DNA of 64,000 nt from SHZL01 sp963784425 (GTDB lineage Bacteria > Pseudomonadota > Gammaproteobacteria > Xanthomonadales > SZUA-36). The position numbers were made by a program, and so were the translations under genes. The stretch lies in assembly GCA_963784425.1 (NCBI GenBank), contig CAWARM010000011.1, positions 1 through 64,000 of the forward strand. Reading direction: 5' to 3'. The notes under the pieces are model-generated. The model saw only the letters and a list, made by a program, of their open reading frames with translations, was not told the origin of the DNA and did not search any database. Shown here piece after piece: positions 56,664 to 64,000 of this stretch (position 1 is the stretch's first letter; the number at the start of each line of letters is the position of its first letter).

Positions 56664-57431
56664 ATGTGTGGAAAAGCCAGTGTTCACATCAAGTGGAAAG
56701 ACGTCTACGCCTATGCCTCGGCTTTAAAGCCACCGTCCGTGCTACCGCCGGACCCGGAACCGAGGGTCAACGTTTCGCCGTCGCGCTTACGGCGCAAGAG
56801 CGAACCGGAATCCATGGTGTGGGAGACCTTGCCGGTGATCCATGCGCATGCTGATGAGGACCTGCCCACCGAAGCGCTGTGGCCATATATCCCCCCCTAC
56901 TCCGAGGGGCATCTGCCGATGAATCGCGAAGGGCAAATCATTTCCACGGCCAACGCCCGCTTGCGACCTGAAAGCAAGCCGTTTGCGCCCACGTTCATGG
57001 GCGCATGGAATGCGGGTTCACGCGTGCTGGTGGTGGTTTCCTGGTTTTACGAATTCGACAGCCGGGTGAAACCGCAGGTGCCTTATGCCGTATTTCCCAC
57101 CAATGCCCCGTGCTGGCTCATGGCGGGCCTGGCACGCCGCACCCTTCTTCCCAACGGAGAAAGCCCCTTGACGGTTGCCATCATCACGGTGGATCCGAAC
57201 GCCGTATTGAAATCCGTGGGTCACCACCGCAGCCCGGCCCTGTTGCGTTCGGGCGAGGAGGCCCGGAGCTGGCTACACGGCACGCCTGCCGAAGCCCTGG
57301 CTTTGCTGAGGCCACATGAAGATATAAGTAGCGGGGAAAGTATGGGGGTAGAGGCTGTACCCATGGGCATCAAGATCCCGGGCAATGAAGCAGTATCACT
57401 TCCCGCCGCCCTGGTGGCCCGGTGCGCCTAA
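56664..57431 (+). CDS. SOS response-associated peptidase (SRAP/YedK/HMCES family)
   Basis: This 255-residue protein begins MCGK: the catalytic Cys2 forms a thiazolidine crosslink with abasic sites in single-stranded DNA. STANARLR supplies the conserved Asn/Arg, SWFYEFD the active-site Glu, and VGHHRSPALL the catalytic His. It is somewhat diverged from YedK but all key residues remain. It is divergent from the AddAB-like operon, so two DNA repair units share one intergenic region. Confidence 0.9.
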   Translation: MCGKASVHIKWKDVYAYASALKPPSVLPPDPEPRVNVSPSRLRRKSEPESMVWETLPVIHAHADEDLPTEALWPYIPPYSEGHLPMNREGQIISTANARLRPESKPFAPTFMGAWNAGSRVLVVVSWFYEFDSRVKPQVPYAVFPTNAPCWLMAGLARRTLLPNGESPLTVAIITVDPNAVLKSVGHHRSPALLRSGEEARSWLHGTPAEALALLRPHEDISSGESMGVEAVPMGIKIPGNEAVSLPAALVARCA

Positions 57432-57484
57432 GCCACAAGCTTGGCCACAAGCTTAGGCCGCGATGTGGAATGCCTGAAAAATAT

Positions 57485-57874
57485 TCAGCGCCTCGGCTGG
57501 GAGGTTTTCGCTGCGTCTTCGGGTACGTACTGGATGGCAGGCATCGCCAAACCATGAGTCAGTTCTGCTTCCTGGCTTTCCTGGTCCGAGAAAATCCGTT
57601 CCGCAGTAATGGAGGAACCACTGCGTGTTTCTTCCCCCGCTCTCTGGTGGCGCATCTCCCAGGCACCAACGTGACGCGGCGGGAGCGAGGTAGTCCGGTT
57701 TGGAAGTCCGTGATGAACGGTTGGAAGATGCCGGTGGACCAGCTGCGCCAGGTGGAGCTCCCTGGCTTTCTGTTTTTTGACCTTCAGATCACGTTTTTTT
57801 TCTTTGCTGGCCAGCCACGAGACCAGTGCCACAGCAAACACGCCGATAACAATCAGAAAGTATAATTTGTCCAT
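57485..57874 (-). CDS. Small membrane-anchored protein of unknown function
   Basis: From ATG 57874 (AGGGG upstream) this is a 129-residue protein with one N-terminal membrane helix (LYFLIVIGVFAVALVSWL), then a very basic KEKKRDLKVKKQKARELHLAQLVHRHLP and an unstructured tail. It has no recognised family. It lies 83 bp downstream of the next gene on the same strand, which has the same layout (helix, basic stretch), so the two may act together at the membrane. Confidence 0.55.
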   Translation of the reverse strand: MDKLYFLIVIGVFAVALVSWLASKEKKRDLKVKKQKARELHLAQLVHRHLPTVHHGLPNRTTSLPPRHVGAWEMRHQRAGEETRSGSSITAERIFSDQESQEAELTHGLAMPAIQYVPEDAAKTSQPRR

Positions 57875-57957
57875 GCTGCCCCTGCCTTTCCTCAATAATT
57901 ATCCCATTCAATCCTGACCCAAGTCAAAGCTCACTCACATCAAACCTCAAATTCAAG

Positions 57958-58644
57958 CTACCAACCCCAGGGTTGCTTGACGTCCTTGAGACCCACGTAA
58001 CGGAATTCGTCCTGCTTTGCCCCCTGCTTTGGCGTAACCGCCACATCGGCATTCATTGTGACTACACGCTGCAACTTCTTGCGCACCAATTCCGCCTGTT
58101 TGATACCAAAGTCGTCCATCTGGTCGAGTGGCGCATGCGGATCGCGCAACCGCGGCGGCTTGACCTTGCGATACTGGATTTCGTTGGGAGAATTCCATGT
58201 TGAAGGTACGTAACGGTCTTCGATCAGCGCGCGGAAGCTTTCCTTGCCGCGGGCCTTGGCGCGTGGTTCAGCGGTCCCGCTTTCCAGTTGCTTTTTCTGC
58301 CGCACTAACCGGTCAGAAAATGACCGCATAGCATCGGATAAACTTAAATTGAGCATGCCTTTTTCGGCAGAGGGTCTCGGCCAACCCCAGGGAGTGCGGA
58401 CGGAATGAAGTTCCCTGGCCAAACGAAGTTCTTTGTCGCGTTTGGCCCAGGCCAACTTGCCATGGGAGTGGCCTTCTGCGGCATCTTTACCGGTTCGTTT
58501 CAACGCCTTCAATTTGCCGCCAAGGCGCTTGGCAGTGGCAACGACCGATTCGCTTTCTTCTTCCCGGTGTGCCAGGTGAATGATGAGCGCGCAAACGAGA
58601 CCAATGAGCAGGACTGCCAGGATGGAATAGTAGTATGCCAACAT
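57958..58644 (-). CDS. Membrane-anchored protein with two PWGW motifs, function unknown
   Basis: This 228-residue protein has one N-terminal membrane helix (YYYSILAVLLIGLVCALIIHLA), then a Lys/Arg-rich region with HSHGKLAWAKRDKELRLARELHSVRTPWGWP. The C terminus ends …GLKDVKQPWGW. Two V-[RK]-x-PWGW motifs, one internal and one at the very end, suggest short binding peptides. A middle segment DRYVPSTWNSPNEIQYRKVKPPRLRDPHAPLDQMDDFG looks folded or conserved. I do not know the family. Confidence 0.65.
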   Translation of the reverse strand: MLAYYYSILAVLLIGLVCALIIHLAHREEESESVVATAKRLGGKLKALKRTGKDAAEGHSHGKLAWAKRDKELRLARELHSVRTPWGWPRPSAEKGMLNLSLSDAMRSFSDRLVRQKKQLESGTAEPRAKARGKESFRALIEDRYVPSTWNSPNEIQYRKVKPPRLRDPHAPLDQMDDFGIKQAELVRKKLQRVVTMNADVAVTPKQGAKQDEFRYVGLKDVKQPWGW

Positions 58645-58732
58645 AAAAGCCCTTGATTTTCCGATGACATTTCCGCTCCTGCGGACGGCCCCGGATTTAT
58701 TTCAGCGAAAAAGCCGGCTTTGCAGCCGAACC

Positions 58733-58930
58733 CTAAGGTGCTGAATCAAGACTTTCAAGTTCCTTTTGATCCCTGTCAGATTCACCGATCATGCCCCTTT
58801 GACCGATGTCGTAATCCTTTGATGCCCGGCCTTCCGGCCCCTTCTGGATCAGGATTACTGCAAACCCGCCGCCTGTTTCCTTTACCTGTTCGCTTGTGAT
58901 CCAGGCGTTGGCGACGTCTCGTATACTAAC
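58733..58930 (-). pseudogene. Coding-like remnant without start codon
   Basis: A frame ending at 58733 reads VSIRDVANAWITSEQVKE…GGGFAVILIQKG…DYDIGQRGMIGESDRDQKELESLDSAP-stop. Composition looks coding, but the frame opens after a stop with no ATG, GTG or TTG. It could be the end of a gene broken by an indel, or decayed DNA. Confidence 0.35.
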
Positions 58931-59047
58931 ACATACCTAACACGCGGGAAAAGGTTGGCTATAGCCCAAGACTTAACGCTGACACGTCCATTTCGAAAGG
59001 TGTTTGGTCAACGTTCCGTGCGAAAAATCCCTGCCAGACTGCGGAAA

Positions 59048-59075
59048 CAAAAAAGCCACCCTGCGGTGGCCTTTG
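59048..59075 (-). terminator. Rho-independent terminator (distal)
   Basis: AAAGCCACC-CTGC-GGTGGCCTTT hairpin; on the minus strand it ends in T6. It lies 38 bp beyond the duplicated tRNA-Glu 3' end. Confidence 0.75.
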
Positions 59076-59112
59076 TGTGGCACTGAATCTTTCACGTTCA
59101 ATGCCTTACTGT

Positions 59113-59135
59113 TGGCGTCCCCTACGAGATAGACT
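59113..59135 (-). repeat. Duplicate of the tRNA-Glu 3' end
   Basis: TGGCGTCCCCTACGAGAT (starting with the reverse of CCA) repeats the last ~18 nt of tRNA-Glu at 59287, then diverges (…AGACTCG versus TCGAACTCG). It is followed by its own terminator. Likely a lost tRNA-Glu copy or an integration scar. Confidence 0.7.
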
Positions 59136-59152
59136 CGCGCCATCCATGGCGC

Positions 59153-59225
59153 TCGCCCGACGGGCGAATCGCTTTGCAATTCGTCCAAATCGGCAGTCCT
59201 GCCGATTTGCGAACTCCCGAGTTCG
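59153..59225. repeat. Three consecutive short palindromes
   Basis: TCGCCCG-A-CGGGCGA (59153–59167), AATCGGCA-GTCC-TGCCGATT (59188–59207) and CGAACTC-CC-GAGTTCG (59210–59225) follow each other between the two tRNA-Glu 3' ends. Confidence 0.6.
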
Positions 59226-59246
59226 AAAATTGTCGCGGGAACCACA

Positions 59247-59280
59247 AATAAAAAAGCCCCACTCTTGCGAGCGGGGCTTT
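59247..59280 (-). terminator. Rho-independent terminator of the tRNA-Ala–tRNA-Glu unit
   Basis: AAAGCCCC…GGGGCTTT stem with a TTGC-containing loop; on the minus strand followed by T6, 7 bp after the tRNA-Glu CCA. Confidence 0.85.
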
Positions 59281-59286
59281 CCTATT

Positions 59287-59362
<76 letters not shown>

Positions 59363-59367
59363 ATTGA

Positions 59368-59443
<76 letters not shown>

Positions 59444-59493
59444 GCAAAGCCGCAGCATGGTAAAGGCTGGCATCCGGCATGTCAATGCACGTT

Positions 59494-60003
59494 TCAGCCA
59501 GCGGTCACCGTAGTCCTCGCTGGTTTCGCTTGCGTCATGGCGTGCCTGGCCGGTTGCATGGTAAGGACACTGTGTCCCTGTTTGAGCAGATAGTCCAGCC
59601 ACCGTTCCAGCGCACGGTTTTTGCGCCATGCGCGCTGCATCATCTGACGCGCCGGGTAGGCCGGGTGGGTATCCCGCGAGCAGGCCTGGATGCAGTCGAA
59701 GGCGGTGGCCTCGGCCATGCGCGCATCGTGGTACAGGCGGATGTGCGCGTCGGGAGAGAAGCGGGTTTCAGATTCTTCCGAAAAGTCGTAGGTCAGCCGC
59801 ATGAAGCTGGTATAGCGGTGGCGCTCGAGTATTTCCAGGCGCAGCAAGGGCGAGCCCGGCACGCGTGATTTCAGGAAATCGGTAAACGCAAAATCATCGG
59901 GAATCAGTAATTGCAGCAGGCAAAAAATCTCCTCCTGCACCTCGTGCAGCCGGCTCAGTCGGGGCCTGGTTTTCAGGCCGTTGGGCTGGTGGAAAGAGAC
60001 CAT
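59494..60003 (-). CDS. DUF1249 family protein (YqiB-like)
   Basis: This 169-residue protein shows the family block LLRLEILERHRYTSFMRLTYDFS…PDAHIRLYHDARMAEATAF and a C-terminal NRALERWLDYLLKQGH. E. coli YqiB is the model; the biochemical function is unknown. It is 25 bp downstream of ppsR on the same strand. Confidence 0.88.
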   Translation of the reverse strand: MVSFHQPNGLKTRPRLSRLHEVQEEIFCLLQLLIPDDFAFTDFLKSRVPGSPLLRLEILERHRYTSFMRLTYDFSEESETRFSPDAHIRLYHDARMAEATAFDCIQACSRDTHPAYPARQMMQRAWRKNRALERWLDYLLKQGHSVLTMQPARHAMTQAKPARTTVTAG

Positions 60004-60028
60004 GCGAAAAGCATAGCACAGGATGGCA

Positions 60029-60844
60029 TCAGAACATTTCGCGCTGCAGGCCCAGCTCAGCCAGGATGCGGCTGGCGATTTCTTCTATGGAGCTGTGGGT
60101 GGTATTGAACACGGGTACCCCGGCGGCGCGCAACAGGCTTTCGGCTGCGTCCACTTCCCAATGGGTTTGCTTGAGCGAGGCATAGGTGCTGCCCGGCCGC
60201 CGGGTTTCCCGGATCTGCGCCAGGCGGTCGGCATCAATGGTCAGGCCGACGATTTTTGCACGATGCTGGCGCAGGAAAGCGGGCAGCTTCTGGTCTTCGA
60301 GGTCATTTTGCGTGAGCGGGTAATTACCTGCCTTGACGCCAAAATTCAGCGCCATGTACAGGCAGGTAGGCGTCTTGCCGGAGCGGGACACGCCCACGAG
60401 AATCAGCTCGCAGTGGTCATAAGTCGTGCTCACGCCATCGTCGTGGCTGAGTGCATAGCTGGTCGCTTCCATGCGCTGCTCATAACGCTCAAGGTTGGCA
60501 ACGCCATGGGCGCGGCCAACACTGGCCTGAGGTGAAACGCCCAGCGCCTCGGCCATCCTGTCGAGAAAGGTGGTGAACACATCCAGGAACACTGCATTAC
60601 TCGACTTGATGATCGCACTGATGTGACCATTGACAATGGAATTGAACACGATGGGTGGCGCCCCGTCCTCCTCGCCGGCCTGGTTGATGCGCTTGACCGC
60701 GGCGTTGGCTTTTTCCACGTCGCCAACAAAGGGAATGCGCACCTGGTGGAATGTAATGTCACGAAACTGGGTGAGCAGGCTGTGCCCCAGCGTCTCGGCC
60801 GTGATCGCCGTACCATCAGAAACAAAGAACACCGTGCGTTGCAT
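60029..60844 (-). CDS. ppsR: PEP synthase regulatory protein (bifunctional kinase/phosphorylase)
   Basis: From ATG 60844 (AGGG upstream) this is a 271-residue protein: MQRTVFFVSDGTAITAETLGHSLLTQF, the P-loop-like GVSRSGKTPTCLYMALNFGVKAGNYPL and YASLKQTHWEVDAAESLLRAAGVPVFNTTHSSIEEIASRIL. It phosphorylates and dephosphorylates PpsA on its active site. It is divergent from ppsA across 107 bp, the standard arrangement. Confidence 0.95.
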   Translation of the reverse strand: MQRTVFFVSDGTAITAETLGHSLLTQFRDITFHQVRIPFVGDVEKANAAVKRINQAGEEDGAPPIVFNSIVNGHISAIIKSSNAVFLDVFTTFLDRMAEALGVSPQASVGRAHGVANLERYEQRMEATSYALSHDDGVSTTYDHCELILVGVSRSGKTPTCLYMALNFGVKAGNYPLTQNDLEDQKLPAFLRQHRAKIVGLTIDADRLAQIRETRRPGSTYASLKQTHWEVDAAESLLRAAGVPVFNTTHSSIEEIASRILAELGLQREMF

Positions 60845-60951
60845 ACCCTGCCCTTGTAGAATTCCACCCAACGAGAACGAACTCATTAACGCGCTACGCG
60901 CAACGAATACCCGCAGCAAATCTTAAATAAGAGAATAACCGGAGTCAGTTG

Positions 60952-63315
<2,364 letters not shown>

Positions 63316-63316
63316 A

Positions 63317-63345
63317 AAAAACCCGGCTTTCGCCGGGTTTTTTCT
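63317..63345 (+). terminator. Rho-independent terminator of ppsA
   Basis: AAAACCCGGC-TTTC-GCCGGGTTTTTT directly after the stop: a perfect stem with A- and T-runs on both sides, so it serves the convergent receptor gene as well. Confidence 0.92.
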
Positions 63346-63364
63346 TTCCGTAGTTCCACAAATC

Positions 63365-64000
63365 CTAGAACGTGTATTCCAGTTCCAGTGCCGCATAGCG
63401 ACCGATGCCTGCACCCGGATATACGTAAATGTTGTACCAGGGTTGGTCGCTGAAATCCATGGTTCCGTCTTTCGGCGGACCTTCATCGAACACATTGACC
63501 AGACGCACGCGCGCCAGCCACTGGTCGGTCCAGTTATAGGACGCGGTCCAGTTGAACGTGAGGTAGGAGCCTACCCACCAGTTTTCTGTTTCATAGAGAT
63601 TCTCGCCGGTCACGTTGTCGATGCACCCGTTGGTGCCGCTGGTGCAGTTAAACACGGTGGTTTTGCCGCGGTAAATGCCGGTGAAGGTCGTGCTGAAATC
63701 TTCGTAGGTCCATGTGACAGATCCCACGAAGGAGGCGCGGAAGTCCCAGCCGCCGACGATCGGGTCGCTCTTGAGATTTTGCGACTCGGAGTCCGGCGAC
63801 AGTTTAAGGGTATGACTGATCACATTGTTGTAATCACCCTGGAACTGGAACAGACCTTTTTCCGTGCTGAGATTGTAGGTCAGGCCCACATCAAGGAACT
63901 GGCCCTTTTCCTGGTACTGGTTAACGGAGGTGACGTAGAAGTCCTGGATGTAGCTCACACCCGTGGCCGGGCTATCAACCCGAACGATCTGCAGGTCAAG
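63365..64000 (-). CDS. TonB-dependent receptor, C-terminal barrel (5' end outside window)
   Basis: The frame is open to the window edge. The 211 visible residues show alternating β-strands, a disulfide-like pair in NCTSGTNGC, VRLVNVFDEGPPKDG near the end, and the terminal ALELEYTF, all features of TonB-dependent outer-membrane receptors. The substrate cannot be told from this part. Confidence 0.85.
   Translation of the reverse strand, partial: LDLQIVRVDSPATGVSYIQDFYVTSVNQYQEKGQFLDVGLTYNLSTEKGLFQFQGDYNNVISHTLKLSPDSESQNLKSDPIVGGWDFRASFVGSVTWTYEDFSTTFTGIYRGKTTVFNCTSGTNGCIDNVTGENLYETENWWVGSYLTFNWTASYNWTDQWLARVRLVNVFDEGPPKDGTMDFSDQPWYNIYVYPGAGIGRYAALELEYTF

Overview
The window is chromosomal DNA of a gammaproteobacterium. 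This rests on the gene content and order: serS–lolA–ftsK next to divergent trxB–aat, ppsR/ppsA back to back, a GacA/UvrY-type regulator, GreB, RsmC, RimO and a YqiB-like DUF1249 protein. A marine or soil lineage such as Cellvibrionales/Halieaceae is plausible, but I cannot fix the family from sequence alone. Most of the window is moderately GC-rich. The stretch from about 35.8 to 45.5 kb is visibly AT-richer and looks transferred.

Layout. 0–1.1 kb: C-terminal tail of RNase E. 1.2–2.7 kb: a LuxR/GacA-type response regulator and a decapitated DUF4143 ATPase. 2.8–7.3 kb: a secreted Cys-rich repeat protein, then a two-gene cytochrome operon (a Cyc2-like monoheme cytochrome–porin and a diheme c4-type cytochrome) behind a perfect FNR/ANR box. 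7.4–7.8 kb: tRNA-Ser(UGA) with half of it duplicated. 8–26.6 kb: core genes (Bax inhibitor-1 family, serS, lolA, ftsK, trxB, a GNAT-like protein, aat, an EamA exporter, SRPBCC/GyrI, rhomboid, plsC-like, hsp20, greB, an M13 peptidase, a CDF transporter, rimO, rsmC). 26.7–47.6 kb: a surface-polysaccharide region (WcaJ-type initiating transferase, epimerase, UDP-galactopyranose mutase, several glycosyltransferases, methyltransferases, a sulfotransferase, and the Wzm/Wzt ABC exporter) mixed with toxin–antitoxin loci. 47.6–50.1 kb: a junction zone with two fossil wzm 5' ends and further TA genes. 50.1–56.5 kb: an AddAB-like helicase–nuclease pair. 56.6–64 kb: SRAP protein, two small membrane-anchored proteins of unknown function, tRNA-Glu and tRNA-Ala, DUF1249, ppsR/ppsA, and the end of a TonB-dependent receptor.

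How it fits together. The polysaccharide region has the logic of an ABC-transporter-dependent O-antigen locus containing galactofuranose: WcaJ starts the chain, Glf makes UDP-Galf, the GT2/GT4 enzymes extend it, and Wzm/Wzt export it. The most striking structure is at its edge. The last ~25 codons of addA, followed at once by the start of wzm, occur three times in diverged form (around 50.08, 48.75 and 47.64 kb), as if successive O-antigen cassettes had been exchanged or inserted at the addA–wzm junction. Seven TA loci or remnants lie in the same 21 kb.

Caution. Many genes between 21 and 52 kb carry 1–2 nt frameshifts, often in G/C runs, and they are extremely dense between 36 and 46 kb. Some are probably sequencing or assembly indels; others may be real decay. 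I give full gene spans and mark the breaks.
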